Part shown: in pieces, positions 25,562-35,276 of the stretch | Position numbering within the stretch: position 1 is the stretch's first letter | Layout: each line of letters begins with the position of its first letter | Assembly: GCF_038443385.1 (NCBI RefSeq) | Contig: NZ_CP151726.1 | Coordinates: forward strand, 3,534,001-3,598,000 | Length of the DNA stretch: 64,000 nucleotides | DNA from: Stieleria varia | GTDB lineage: Bacteria > Planctomycetota > Planctomycetia > Pirellulales > Pirellulaceae | Direction: 5' to 3' | Notes under the pieces: generated by a model | Told to the model about the DNA's origin: nothing | Seen by the model: the letters and a program-made list of their open reading frames with translations, nothing else | The model's database searches: none | Program-made: the position numbers and the translations under genes

Positions 25562-27630
25562 CTTGCTCGTGGTCCTGCTGGCAGGTTCTGCAGCAAATAC
25601 CGCGTGATCAACATTCTCACATGAACCAGCGTTCCGGTGCCCTCTCTCAGCCCGTGATCGCGGTTGGGATACACCATGTAGTCGAACGGTTTCCCCAGTT
25701 CGATCAGCCGATCGACAAGCCCTTCGATGATTTGGATGTGCGTATTGGTCTCTCCCGATCCGGTCACGATCAATAGCTTGCCCTTCAGACCTTCGGCAAA
25801 ATGAATGGGAGCCGATCGCTGGTAGCCGTCCGGGTTCGACTCTCGGGTCCGCATGTAGATCTCCTGGAACCATGCGTTGTAGAGATGCGGTTGCGGTTTG
25901 GGGACGACCGCAATCCCGACGTGATAGTCGTCCGGTTTGCGAAACATCGCGTTCAGCGTGTTCGATCCGCCACCACTCCAGCCCCAGATGCCCACACGCG
26001 AAAGATCAACGAAGGATCGGAGACGCCCCAATTCTTTCAAGCCCGCGGCTTGCTCGTCGGTCGACAGTGGCCCCAGACTGCCGAAAATCGCTCGTCGCCA
26101 ATCGGCACCTTTGGGCGCCGGCGTGCCACGGTTGTCGATGGACACCACCAAATATCCAAGATCGGCGACAACTCGCAAAAAGTGACTTTGCCCAGCGCCC
26201 CAACTGTTCAGCACGGTCTGGGCATGCGGTTCGCCGTACACATAAACAAAGACAGGGTACCGTTTTGATTCGTCGAAATCCTTGGGTTTGATCATCCAAG
26301 CGTCCATGCTGACTTCGTTACCGATATCAAGCTGCAAGAATTCGGTCGGATGATGCACGACGGAATTCGCCAACTGGTGCAGCTCTTCGTTGGACTGCAC
26401 AACTGCGATGGTTCGATGCCCTGCCATCTCAACCAGTTCAACGATCGGCGGTGTGTCAAAAGTCGATACCGTGTGAAATGCCCACTTCGCATCAGGTGAA
26501 AAATCGTAGTCATGAGTTCCCGGCTGATTAGGTGGCGTGATCCGTTGTGACTCGCCGGAACCATCCAAAGAAACTCGATACAGGTACTTTTCGGTTGCAT
26601 TTTGAGGAGAAGCGTAGAAGTAGTACCAACCGTTGGCTTCATCGACGATCGCGCGATCGATGAGGTCGTATTCACCCGGGGTCAGTAGTGACAACTCTTC
26701 GCCGTCGCGCGAATAAACAAAGGCGTGTCGCCAGCCGTCTTTCTCGCTGATCACGATGAACTCTTTGCCGTCGCGAATCCAAACCAGCCCCGAGTTTTTC
26801 CCTTGACTGGCCACGACCCAAGCGGGATCCGTTTCATGAAAGATCCGTTTCATTTCGCCATCGGGCGTCGCGAGAAAAAACTCACGGACGTCACGAGAGC
26901 GACTCAGTCGCTCGATGAGCAGTTCTTGCGAGTCCTCCACCCATTCCACCATTCCCAGATAGAACCCTTCGTCCGGGGACTCGATGGCCAACCACAGCAA
27001 ATTCCTGGACTCGACATCGATGATCCCAACTCGATGTGTTGCAATCTGTCCGCCCACGCGTGCGAACCGTTGCTCCCTAATCCCTGGATAGGATGGATCA
27101 CCAGGGACCAGCATGGATCGTTGCTTGACGTCCGTCTGATCGGTTTCAATGATCGAAACGTGCTTTCCGTCGGCACACCAACTCAAGCCGCGAAACGAAA
27201 TGTCACGATCAGGTGCGCGATTCGTCAGACGCGTGACGTTGTCCGTTTCCAGGTTTCGCACAAACACATCGCGGTCTTGAAACTCCAGCTTGAGTGTTCC
27301 GTCTGGCGAAATCAATCGGCGTGGATTGGGGGATTGTTCCACGTTCGGATGCGAATCGAACGGCTTTCCCGTTTCGACGTTATAGTAAATCGTGGTCGAC
27401 TTTCCTGAACCTGGTTCCTTTTGCAGGAGCGCATATCCGCTGCTGTCCGGTAACCAAGTCGCCTCAAAATCATCCGCACGGAACTCGTTACGCTCGTACA
27501 CGGATTTCAGACGTTCCAATGTCGTCCCGTCAACCCACGCCTGCGGCATTTGCTGAGCCGAAAGATCGGTGAGCCCACACAGCAGCATGACGGCCGATAG
27601 AACGGATGGCAGAGTAAGTATTCGATTCAT
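25558..27630 (-). CDS. Dipeptidyl peptidase IV-type S9 prolyl peptidase
   Basis: This 690-residue exported serine peptidase has a signal at MNRILTLPSVLSAVMLLCG (start 27630). The N-terminal DPPIV beta-propeller covers about residues 70-420. The alpha/beta-hydrolase domain has the nucleophile in GIWGWSGGGSNTL and the catalytic His in YPNRDHGLREG. The usual catalytic Asp position (family pattern GxxDDNVH) reads GSGETNTHIQ, so Glu appears to replace it. It would cleave X-Pro dipeptides from peptides in the periplasm. The stop codon lies in the edge of a repeat element. Confidence 0.92.
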   Translation of the reverse strand: MNRILTLPSVLSAVMLLCGLTDLSAQQMPQAWVDGTTLERLKSVYERNEFRADDFEATWLPDSSGYALLQKEPGSGKSTTIYYNVETGKPFDSHPNVEQSPNPRRLISPDGTLKLEFQDRDVFVRNLETDNVTRLTNRAPDRDISFRGLSWCADGKHVSIIETDQTDVKQRSMLVPGDPSYPGIREQRFARVGGQIATHRVGIIDVESRNLLWLAIESPDEGFYLGMVEWVEDSQELLIERLSRSRDVREFFLATPDGEMKRIFHETDPAWVVASQGKNSGLVWIRDGKEFIVISEKDGWRHAFVYSRDGEELSLLTPGEYDLIDRAIVDEANGWYYFYASPQNATEKYLYRVSLDGSGESQRITPPNQPGTHDYDFSPDAKWAFHTVSTFDTPPIVELVEMAGHRTIAVVQSNEELHQLANSVVHHPTEFLQLDIGNEVSMDAWMIKPKDFDESKRYPVFVYVYGEPHAQTVLNSWGAGQSHFLRVVADLGYLVVSIDNRGTPAPKGADWRRAIFGSLGPLSTDEQAAGLKELGRLRSFVDLSRVGIWGWSGGGSNTLNAMFRKPDDYHVGIAVVPKPQPHLYNAWFQEIYMRTRESNPDGYQRSAPIHFAEGLKGKLLIVTGSGETNTHIQIIEGLVDRLIELGKPFDYMVYPNRDHGLREGTGTLVHVRMLITRYLLQNLPAGPRAR

Positions 27631-27682
27631 TCGGATAGTACCAAGAGAATAGATGCAATGTCTTGAGCAACAGCGAATGCAT

Positions 27683-29572
27683 TCAGTCGCCACCTGCGAC
27701 CGCCTTCAGCTCCTCTGCTTGCCGCAGAATCCGTTCAACGTCCTGTTTTCGAAGCGCATCGAGTAGCTTGCGTTGCTGCTGACTGTCCAGCTTCGTTGTG
27801 ATCTCTTCCTCGTGTACACCCAGAGGAACATTCTCCAGTGACCAATCGTCGCTGCGTTGCGTGGCAAAGGGGATGTCCGTCACGCGTTCGGCTTGCAGGT
27901 TACCCAGCGGACTGCGTCCCCAAGCGTAGCGATAGTGAATCGGATGGGCGACCATGGGACTGCTCAGCACCAAGACCTTCTTGTCCGTTTGCGGCTGCCC
28001 GCGATCATTCTTGCCGGTTACGAGATGCTCGGCTTCGGCAGGGTGAAACTTTCTGTCTTCGCCTGCCACTGCAAACCCAAGAATCGGGCCGCCATCGTCA
28101 ACCGCGCTTGCCGGTTCATCCAAATGCAACTCAATATGGTCGTCAGCGACGTTGATGCTCGTCACCATCGGCGGTTTCCAGCGAATCGATCTTTCGAAAC
28201 CATACTGAGTCGCCAGCGCCCAACGAGCGATGCGTTCTCCGGCTGGGATCTTTAGCTGAGGGTGGTACCAACGGCGACGCAGGTCGTAGGTACTGGTAAA
28301 GCCGATGTTTTTGTCGCCCGCGTTGTAAAGGTCCAAGAATGTTTGATACTGAGCTTCTCGGATAAAGGGCCCCGGATTGGCCATCATCTCACAGTAGTTC
28401 TCCAGCGTCTGCACGTTTCCTTCGGTACAGAGAGATAGGATTCCAAAGGGCATGTCGGGATCGTCAAACGCCGCCCGCCAGGAAGCGATCATTTCAGGAA
28501 ACACATAGCGGTACATGATCGTTCCCTCGGTTCCGTTAAAGCAATTGTTGTAGCCTTGGTGAAAGATGGCTCCTTTGATTTTGAGTCCCGATAACGGACC
28601 GATCATGCTGGCGAAACAGTTGCCGGGACGATTCTGATCCATCGCGGGGCCGGGACGCAGATCGGTCGGCTCGGTCTCGCCTGCTGGCATCTCGCGGCCT
28701 TCCTTCTTGAATCGCTCAACCTTTTGTCGATGGTTCGCAATGCGTTGCTCCAGATCGGCTTGGGAATCCCAGGCCGCAACTTTCTGATCCCACTCTTGCA
28801 GGACCGTCTTGACCTGCGGCGAATCGATTTTTCTCAGCACCGCATCGGGCGTCCATGTCTCCACGGTGGTCCCACCGCGTGATGCATCGATCACTCCCAT
28901 GGGCACCTGGGAAGCCATATGAATGCGTCGAGCAAACACGTATCCGATCGCGGAAAGTTCGCGGACGATCTCGGGGGAGCATTCGTCCCAGTCACCTTTG
29001 CGATAATGACGTCCGAACCAGTCGCTCCATTCGTGCAGTCGAGCGAAGCCCTCCTTTTGATCCGGTCCGTTCATCGCTGGAACGGTCAGGATTCGAATGT
29101 TGGGGTAGTGAGCCGAGATGATTTCTAGCTCGCCGTTTTCGACCCGGTCCAACGGGAATTCCATGTTGCTCTGACCACCCAACACCCAAAGGTCGCCGAT
29201 CAAAATGTTGTTCAGCGTCAGCGTTTGGCTGGCGCCTCTGACCGTCATCGTCTGCGGTTCGGTGTTGACTGCCATCGCAGGCAATGACACTTTCCAAGTT
29301 CGGTCTTCCGCAGCCGTTGCCGTTTGTTCCTGATCAGCTAGCGAGACCGTGACGTTTTCACCGGCGTCCGCCCATCCCCAAATGACGATGGGTTTATCGC
29401 GTTGTAGAACCATGTTGGATTGGAATACATTGCTGACGCATAAGCCTTCGCTGATCGCAGGTACGTCAATGACATCCTCACGCGGCATTCGAGCGTTCTG
29501 GGCAAGTCCGATGTCTGCGATGAACGCGGTCAGCAGACAGAGGAACGTCACGAGAGAGGTATTCTTGAGCAT
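27683..29572 (-). CDS. Sialate O-acetylesterase-like SGNH hydrolase
   Basis: This 629-residue exported esterase has a signal MLKNTSLVTFLCLLTAFIA (start 29572). The SGNH nucleophile block is LWVLGGQSNMEFPLDR, with later family segments GVIDASRGGTTVETW and AIFHQGYNN. A beta-domain and a helical, charged C-terminal tail follow. The open frame to 29686 would translate a dispersed repeat and is rejected. It probably removes acetyl groups from sugars. It lies 53 bases upstream of the S9 peptidase gene and 135 bases downstream of DUF1501, all on the minus strand. Confidence 0.88.
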   Translation of the reverse strand: MLKNTSLVTFLCLLTAFIADIGLAQNARMPREDVIDVPAISEGLCVSNVFQSNMVLQRDKPIVIWGWADAGENVTVSLADQEQTATAAEDRTWKVSLPAMAVNTEPQTMTVRGASQTLTLNNILIGDLWVLGGQSNMEFPLDRVENGELEIISAHYPNIRILTVPAMNGPDQKEGFARLHEWSDWFGRHYRKGDWDECSPEIVRELSAIGYVFARRIHMASQVPMGVIDASRGGTTVETWTPDAVLRKIDSPQVKTVLQEWDQKVAAWDSQADLEQRIANHRQKVERFKKEGREMPAGETEPTDLRPGPAMDQNRPGNCFASMIGPLSGLKIKGAIFHQGYNNCFNGTEGTIMYRYVFPEMIASWRAAFDDPDMPFGILSLCTEGNVQTLENYCEMMANPGPFIREAQYQTFLDLYNAGDKNIGFTSTYDLRRRWYHPQLKIPAGERIARWALATQYGFERSIRWKPPMVTSINVADDHIELHLDEPASAVDDGGPILGFAVAGEDRKFHPAEAEHLVTGKNDRGQPQTDKKVLVLSSPMVAHPIHYRYAWGRSPLGNLQAERVTDIPFATQRSDDWSLENVPLGVHEEEITTKLDSQQQRKLLDALRKQDVERILRQAEELKAVAGGD

Positions 29573-29610
29573 CAGACTTCTGTAGATGAGACGGGATGAG
29601 GGTAAGAGAC

Positions 29611-29689
29611 GTAGTGGGATTCGCCAGAATTTCCTCGACTTGTAAGCCAGAGAAACCCGGGTCAGGGGAATTCTGGCGAATCCCATTAC
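29611..29689. repeat. Repeat family C, full inverted pair
   Basis: The left arm GTAGTGGGATTCGCCAGAAT (from 29611) and right arm ATTCTGGCGAATCCCATTAC (ending 29689) flank about 35 bases. It lies between two genes transcribed in the same direction. The outer GTAG resembles the REP tetranucleotide. Confidence 0.75.
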
Positions 29690-29707
29690 GGGGAATCACG
29701 GCTCGAG

Positions 29708-31159
29708 TTACGCCAGGATTTCTTTCACAACACGAGCAGGTTCTTCCACTCCGGTCAGGCGTTGATCCAACCCCTGGAACTTGAAGGTCAACTTGTTGTG
29801 ATCGATTCCCAACTGATGCAAGATCGTTGCGTTGAGATCGCGGATATGGACGCCGGTGTCGTCGAGAATATTGTAGCTGTGGTCGTCGGTCATCCCGTAT
29901 TCAAACCCACGCTTGATCCCCGCACCCGCCATCCAGATCGTAAAGCAACGTCCGTGGTGATCGCGGCCGTGATCGTCTTTGGTCAGGTTGCCTTGCGAAT
30001 AAATCGTACGCCCGAACTCGCCACCCCAAATCACCAACGTGTCGTCGAGCATACCACGTTGCTTTAAGTCTTTTATCAGCCCCGCGGCAGGTTGGTCGAT
30101 GTCGGAACATTGCTGACGAATCTTGGACGGCAATGAACCGTGTTGATCCCATCCGCGATGAAAGAGTTGGACATAGCGAACACCTTTCTCGACCATCCGC
30201 CGTGCCAGCAAGCAGTTGCGTGCAAAGCTACCGGGCGTATCGACGGCGTCACCATACAAACTTCGCACGTGTGCCGTCTCTTGTCCAACGTCCATCAATT
30301 CGGGAACTTCGCTCTGCATGCGAAAGGCCATCTCATACTGTGAAATCCGTGCCTGCGTCTCAGGATCGGCAAACTTGTCGTAAGCGACTTGGTTCAGCTC
30401 CCCGAGTCCTGTCAGCATGTCGCGGCGAGCTTCACGTGGGATGCCGGGCGGATTATTCAGATACAGCACGGGTTCGCCGCTGCTACGCAACTTGACGCCC
30501 TGGTGTCGGGCGGGCAAGAAACCCGAACCCCAAAGTCGATCGTACAACGCCTGTAATTGACCACGACCTCTTGAAATCATCACGATGTACGCGGGCATGT
30601 TGTCGTTCTCGCTGCCTAGGCCGTAGCTCAACCAAGCCCCCAACGCCGGCTTGCCTTGCTGCTGGACGCCCGTGTTGATGTACGTGATCGCCGGGTCGTG
30701 ATTCACCGCTTCGGTGTGCATCGATTTGACGATCGTGATGTCATCCACGATACCGGCAACATTTGGCAGCAGTTCTTTGTTGACCCAAGTCCCGTGGTTG
30801 CCGAAACGCTCGAACTCGAACATCGGTGCTACGCATGGAAACGATTTCTGGCCGCTCGTCATCCCCGTCAATCGTTGACCTTGCCGAACCGACTCGGGCA
30901 ACTCTTCGCCGTGAAATTTGCGCATTTCCGGCTTGTAGTCAAACGTGTCGATGTGACTCGGACCGCCAGCCATGAACAGATAAATGATCCGCTTTGCTTT
31001 GGGGGCAAAGTTTGGAAAACGAGGTAGTCCCGGATTCGATATCCCGCGTGCCTGGGCATTCATTGCAGCACCACCCAACAGCGAAGACAATGCGATCCCG
31101 CCGAGACCGTAGCCCGATTTGAGCAGCAAGTTGCGTCTTGATTCGATTCGTGGATCCAT
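29708..31159 (-). CDS. Tat-exported DUF1501 protein
   Basis: This 483-residue member of the DUF1501 family has the twin-arginine leader [15 protein letters not shown]. The domain has the alkaline-phosphatase-like fold segments [18 protein letters not shown] at the start and [11 protein letters not shown] with [15 protein letters not shown] near the end. The catalytic role is unestablished. The gene starts 3 bases after the stop of the DUF1549/DUF1553 gene, the pairing known throughout planctomycetes, so the two are co-translated and probably act together in the periplasm on a shared substrate. Confidence 0.94.
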   Translation of the reverse strand: MDPRIESRRNLLLKSGYGLGGIALSSLLGGAAMNAQARGISNPGLPRFPNFAPKAKRIIYLFMAGGPSHIDTFDYKPEMRKFHGEELPESVRQGQRLTGMTSGQKSFPCVAPMFEFERFGNHGTWVNKELLPNVAGIVDDITIVKSMHTEAVNHDPAITYINTGVQQQGKPALGAWLSYGLGSENDNMPAYIVMISRGRGQLQALYDRLWGSGFLPARHQGVKLRSSGEPVLYLNNPPGIPREARRDMLTGLGELNQVAYDKFADPETQARISQYEMAFRMQSEVPELMDVGQETAHVRSLYGDAVDTPGSFARNCLLARRMVEKGVRYVQLFHRGWDQHGSLPSKIRQQCSDIDQPAAGLIKDLKQRGMLDDTLVIWGGEFGRTIYSQGNLTKDDHGRDHHGRCFTIWMAGAGIKRGFEYGMTDDHSYNILDDTGVHIRDLNATILHQLGIDHNKLTFKFQGLDQRLTGVEEPARVVKEILA

Positions 31160-31162
31160 GAT

Positions 31163-34100
31163 TCAACCTCGTGTGAGTGCTTCGTCCAAGTTCAAGATCA
31201 TCTGAGCGATGACGGTCCATGCTGCGTGCTCGATCGGATCAAGCGATTCATCGCGTTTCCATTGACCGACGGACAAGAACTGCTGGGCGGCGTCCGGATT
31301 CGCTGCGAATCGTGCCAGCTCACGCTCCAGGATACCAGCCAAGATCTGTTGCTCACGCTGCGTCGCAGGTCGCGATGTCGTCAATTGGTAGGCCAAATCA
31401 ATACGTTCGGTCGCCGATTGCTTCGTCGTTATGATTCGCTGCGCAAACGCACGAGCCGCCTCCACGAACTGCGGATCGTTCAGGGTCACCAGGGCTTGCA
31501 GTGGTGTATTGGTTCTGGCTCGTTTGACCACGCATTTTTCACGCGAGGGTGCATCGAAAATCAACATGTTGGGCATCGGTGCGCTTCGCTTCCAGTATGT
31601 ATACATGGATTTGCGATACAGGTTGCGGCCCGAGTCTTGGTTGTACCGCAGCCCTCCGTTGAGACTGACTTCGTTCCAAATGTTCGGCGGCTGGTACGGT
31701 TTGACGCCCGGCCCGCCGACTTCATCGACCAGCAAACCGCCGATCGCCAACGCAGAGTCGCGAATGAACTCGCCCTGCAGACGAAAGCGGGGGCTTCGCG
31801 ACAACAACAGGTTTTCCGGATCGTGTTGTGCTTGAGCCTCCGAGCGTCGCGAGCTTTGACGATACGTCTCTGACATCACGATGGTCTTCATCATCCGCTT
31901 CACATCCCATCCCGACTCGACGAAATCAACCGCCAGCCAGTCAAGCAATTCGGGGTGCGTGGGCGGCATCCCCTGGGCACCAAAATCACCGGCGGAACGA
32001 ACCAGTCCGTTGCCAAACAACAGCGTCCAGTAACGGTTGATCGCCACGCGTGCGGTGAGAGGATGTTGGGGATCGGTCAGCCACTGCGCCAGCCCCAAGC
32101 GATTGGCCGGGGCATCCTCGGGCAAGGCAGGAAGTGCTTTGGGAACACCAACCGTGACCGACTCGTCTTCTCTGGGGGAATCATATTGACCGCGGTCGAG
32201 TACATACGTCATCCGCATTTTGTTGGGCGGATTGTCCGTCATGATCATCGACGTCAAACGCGTCGCCTCAAAATCACCAAGCTCTTTGGCCGACTTGTCG
32301 ATCGCTTTGCGTTGTTTTTGGTACTCGGCATCGTGATTGGCAAGGTAAAAGGTTTTGAGCGTTTCGTTCTGCTCTGCCGTGCGATTTTCTTTCGCGGTGT
32401 TCAAGATTCCGTTGATCACGCTGTCCTTGGCAAGTGCGACTTCCTCCGGCGACAGCTCCCGGTTGTAGATGCGAATGTCATCAACCTCTCCCTTCCAGTT
32501 TGCACCGGCGGATCTGCTGCCGATCTTGAACGCCGCAGTCGTGTCGATCGTGTTCTTCAGCGAGTCGGCTTCGATCTGGTTCTCGGAAAGTTTTCCGTCG
32601 ATGTAGACCTTCACACCCGCCGCTTTCATTTCGCCGTCATACGTGACGACGACGTGCTGCCAGGTATCGATCTTGAGTTCATCCTTGGAGACCACTTTGA
32701 TCGCATCGTCTTGCCATTTGCTGATGATGTGGGTTCCCACATTGCGACCTTGCACCCAAAGGTCGTATCCACGGTAGGCGTTGTTGACGTCCATTTTCGA
32801 GAAAACGGCCCCACCGCTCTTGCCGTCGTACTTCATCCATGCGGCGAAGCTAAACGGTTGATTGTGCGCTAGCTGAGTGGACTCCTCGTTGAGAACGTAG
32901 TTGCTGCTCCCATTGAGCTTCAACGCTTTGCCGCCATCCCGATCGACCAACTCGAATTTGCCGCTCTCAAGGGTGGCGGAGGATCCGGTGATGCCGTTGG
33001 TGAGTTCGTTATTTGCTGAGGTGTCAAAGGCGAACCATTGGACGAGGCCGGGTATGTCCGTTGGCTTGCCAGCGGCTTGCGCCTTTTGGGTTTCCTCCTT
33101 GGCCCATGCGTTGAACTTTTCTTCGACGCTGGAGACGTATTTTTCAAGAGAGCGTTGCTGAGTTTCGAGCTTCTCCGAAAGTTGTTCGCGTTTCAATTGG
33201 CGTTCTTGCATGTAGGCCGATGCGACGAAATCCGAGTCGACTTCCACGGTTGGCGTTTGGTTGCCGTTTCGTGTTTGCATTCCAGGGTCGGCCGTGTTGT
33301 TGAAATAGGCAAAGAACTGGTAGTACTCCTTTTGAGAGATCGGATCGTACTTGTGATCGTGACACTGCGCGCACTCCATCGTCAGGCCTAGCCAAACCGT
33401 ACTGGTCGTCGCCACGCGATCAACGACGTACTCGACTCTCAGTTCTTCCGCAAACGCACCTCCCTCGTCACTGGTCGCGTGATTGCGATTGAATCCAGAC
33501 GCGATCTTTTGTTCCGTCGTAGCATCGGGAATCAGGTCTCCCGCCAACTGCTCCGTCGTGAATTGATCAAACGGCATGTTGCTGTTGTACGCATGGATCA
33601 CCCAATCCCGCCAAGGCCACATGTCTCGAGGTCCATCGGCGTGCATCACGCTGGTGTCCCCGTATCGAGCCGCGTCCAACCAAGCGAGCGTCATGCGTTC
33701 GCCGTAAGCATGCGAAGCCAACAGTCGATCGACGACACGTTCATACGCAAGCTCCAGGCCGCGTGCTTGGATGTCGCTGAGAAACGCGTCGACGTCATCG
33801 ATCGACGGTGGGACACCGGTCAAGTCGAACGTGACGCGTCGAATCAGAGTTCGCGGGTCAGCGGTTTCGGAGATCGACAGCGGCGTGTTTACTAATCGTT
33901 GGCGGACGAAGTGGTCGACCGGATTTCCGGAAACTCGCTCGACGGATTTTTTCGGCGCGACGAACGCCCAGTGGTCTTGGTACTCGGCTCCCTGCTCGAT
34001 CCATTCCTTCAACAGATCCTTTTGCTCTGTCGTCAGCGTCTTGTTGGACTCGGGCGGAGGCATCACTGCATCAGCGTCATCGGAAAAGATCCTGGCAACG

Positions 34101-34339
34101 AGTTCACTTGAGTGAGCCGCTCCCGGCTGGATGGCCCCCGAATCGATGGCAGCATCTCGCAGGTCCAACCGCAACCCGGCCGCCCGCGTCGATTCCGCCG
34201 GTCCGTGACAGAGAAAGCAGTTGTCCGAAAGGATTTGCCGGACGTCACGATTGAAATCGATTTCATCAGCGCTGAGGGAGCCAACTGCCGTCGCGACCAT
34301 CGAGATGGCCAGCAGATTCTTGAGTGCCCGATTCATCAT
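31163..34339 (-). CDS. DUF1549/DUF1553 cytochrome-like protein with LamG insert
   Basis: This 1058-residue exported protein starts at 34339 (MMNRALKNLLAISMVATAVG) and has one planctomycete cytochrome-C-like heme motif, CFLCH, close to the N-terminus. In order: the cytochrome-like domain, DUF1549 (RRVTFDLTGVPPSIDDVDAF and YGERMTLAWLDAARYGDTS), a LamG/concanavalin-like domain near residues 430-620 (FSFAAWMKYDG, EVDDIRIYNRELSPEE), then DUF1553 (RVAINRYWTLLFGNGLV, RTNTPLQALVTLNDPQFVEA). The LamG insert suggests carbohydrate binding. It is the first gene of a pair with DUF1501. Confidence 0.94.
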   Translation of the reverse strand: MMNRALKNLLAISMVATAVGSLSADEIDFNRDVRQILSDNCFLCHGPAESTRAAGLRLDLRDAAIDSGAIQPGAAHSSELVARIFSDDADAVMPPPESNKTLTTEQKDLLKEWIEQGAEYQDHWAFVAPKKSVERVSGNPVDHFVRQRLVNTPLSISETADPRTLIRRVTFDLTGVPPSIDDVDAFLSDIQARGLELAYERVVDRLLASHAYGERMTLAWLDAARYGDTSVMHADGPRDMWPWRDWVIHAYNSNMPFDQFTTEQLAGDLIPDATTEQKIASGFNRNHATSDEGGAFAEELRVEYVVDRVATTSTVWLGLTMECAQCHDHKYDPISQKEYYQFFAYFNNTADPGMQTRNGNQTPTVEVDSDFVASAYMQERQLKREQLSEKLETQQRSLEKYVSSVEEKFNAWAKEETQKAQAAGKPTDIPGLVQWFAFDTSANNELTNGITGSSATLESGKFELVDRDGGKALKLNGSSNYVLNEESTQLAHNQPFSFAAWMKYDGKSGGAVFSKMDVNNAYRGYDLWVQGRNVGTHIISKWQDDAIKVVSKDELKIDTWQHVVVTYDGEMKAAGVKVYIDGKLSENQIEADSLKNTIDTTAAFKIGSRSAGANWKGEVDDIRIYNRELSPEEVALAKDSVINGILNTAKENRTAEQNETLKTFYLANHDAEYQKQRKAIDKSAKELGDFEATRLTSMIMTDNPPNKMRMTYVLDRGQYDSPREDESVTVGVPKALPALPEDAPANRLGLAQWLTDPQHPLTARVAINRYWTLLFGNGLVRSAGDFGAQGMPPTHPELLDWLAVDFVESGWDVKRMMKTIVMSETYRQSSRRSEAQAQHDPENLLLSRSPRFRLQGEFIRDSALAIGGLLVDEVGGPGVKPYQPPNIWNEVSLNGGLRYNQDSGRNLYRKSMYTYWKRSAPMPNMLIFDAPSREKCVVKRARTNTPLQALVTLNDPQFVEAARAFAQRIITTKQSATERIDLAYQLTTSRPATQREQQILAGILERELARFAANPDAAQQFLSVGQWKRDESLDPIEHAAWTVIAQMILNLDEALTRG

Positions 34340-34801
34340 GAAAACAGCGAATGGTCTTGGGGAGGGTTGCGCTGAATCGCACTCACGCCGTGGGGGAGAT
34401 GGCCGCGTGAGGCCGCGATCCAAAAGGAGGAGCCTCATTATAGACCAACGCGAGAGCTCGCATTGATAGAGAATCGCCAAGGCATCTCACGAAAACTCAC
34501 GCAGAGGGATTTCACAGGACCCCGGCAGAAATTTGCCTCGTTTTACGGCGAGAAAGCAAAAGCCAGCGTAGATCATTGCTCACGCGGCCTCAAAATCGAA
34601 TGTTGCCAGGATTCACTTCGGCGATGAAACCTGACGTCGAAAACGATTGGGTGACGTGGACTCTGTGCGGTGAAAACGGTACCCTGGGTGCCGGTGCCGG
34701 TGCCGGTGCCGAGTGAGTCGAGTAACTCAACATCAAGACGTTGCCGATAGGTATCAATCTGCTCTTCATACCCGACGGGTAGTTCAATGATTTCATCCGA
34801 T
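34340..34801. other. Intergenic region with GGTGCC microsatellite
   Basis: There is no convincing gene. A short hexamer repeat of GGTGCC (about 34688-34712) lies in a minus-strand open frame that encodes a Gly-Thr run; part of that frame looks protein-like but has no recognised family and is antisense to the following small gene. Confidence 0.4.
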
Positions 34802-35029
34802 ATGCCGCGTTCAGCCGACGTTGAGCTATGGCTCCATTGTGGTGGACAGCGGTTTGAGTTGGGCCAAGTGGGAGGCGAGATTCTGATTCTCGCCAAACCA
34901 GAGCCGATTCCCGGCGGCGAAGCGGTCGTTGAAACCATCATCGACGGTCATTCCCAGCGTTTCTCGATTGGAGTGATTGCAGCGCACTCGGGTGAGTCCA
35001 AGCGGATCGCCTTCTCGCGTCCTTCGTAG
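34802..35029 (+). CDS. Small hypothetical protein
   Basis: This protein of about 75 residues (start MPRSADVELW at 34802; an in-frame ATG at 34787 is also possible) has an alternating hydrophobic pattern: VELWLHCGGQRFELGQVG, EILILAKPEPIPGGEA and HSQRFSIGVIA. It suggests a compact all-beta domain. I do not recognise a family. The composition favours this strand over the overlapping minus-strand frame. Confidence 0.45.
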   Translation: MPRSADVELWLHCGGQRFELGQVGGEILILAKPEPIPGGEAVVETIIDGHSQRFSIGVIAAHSGESKRIAFSRPS

Positions 35030-35276
35030 AAGACTGATGCGGGGTGCATGACACGTTTGATCACTCCGACGTCGGATCCGGTTTAACCGCGATAACGTTC
35101 AACGAAGCCCCCGGCTTCGGCGTTTTCGATTCACCGGTATCCGTAGGTGATGTTCGACCTAACACGGCCTACCCTTCGGGCACGGGTTAAACGAAAATTT
35201 ATCGGTGTTGGGTTTAACCGAATCCGATCGCAAGGCAGGATTGGGACGCTGATTTGATGACAACCATTCACCAAAA

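Noticed and set aside
29573..29686. Upstream extension of the sialate O-acetylesterase-like gene
   Set aside because: It would translate the family C repeat; the signal peptide begins at 29572.
31226..31873. 215-residue plus-strand open frame
   Set aside because: Antisense shadow of the DUF1553 region.
34573..34941. Minus-strand frame with a Gly-Thr run
   Set aside because: The run comes from a GGTGCC microsatellite and the frame overlaps a more convincing plus-strand gene.
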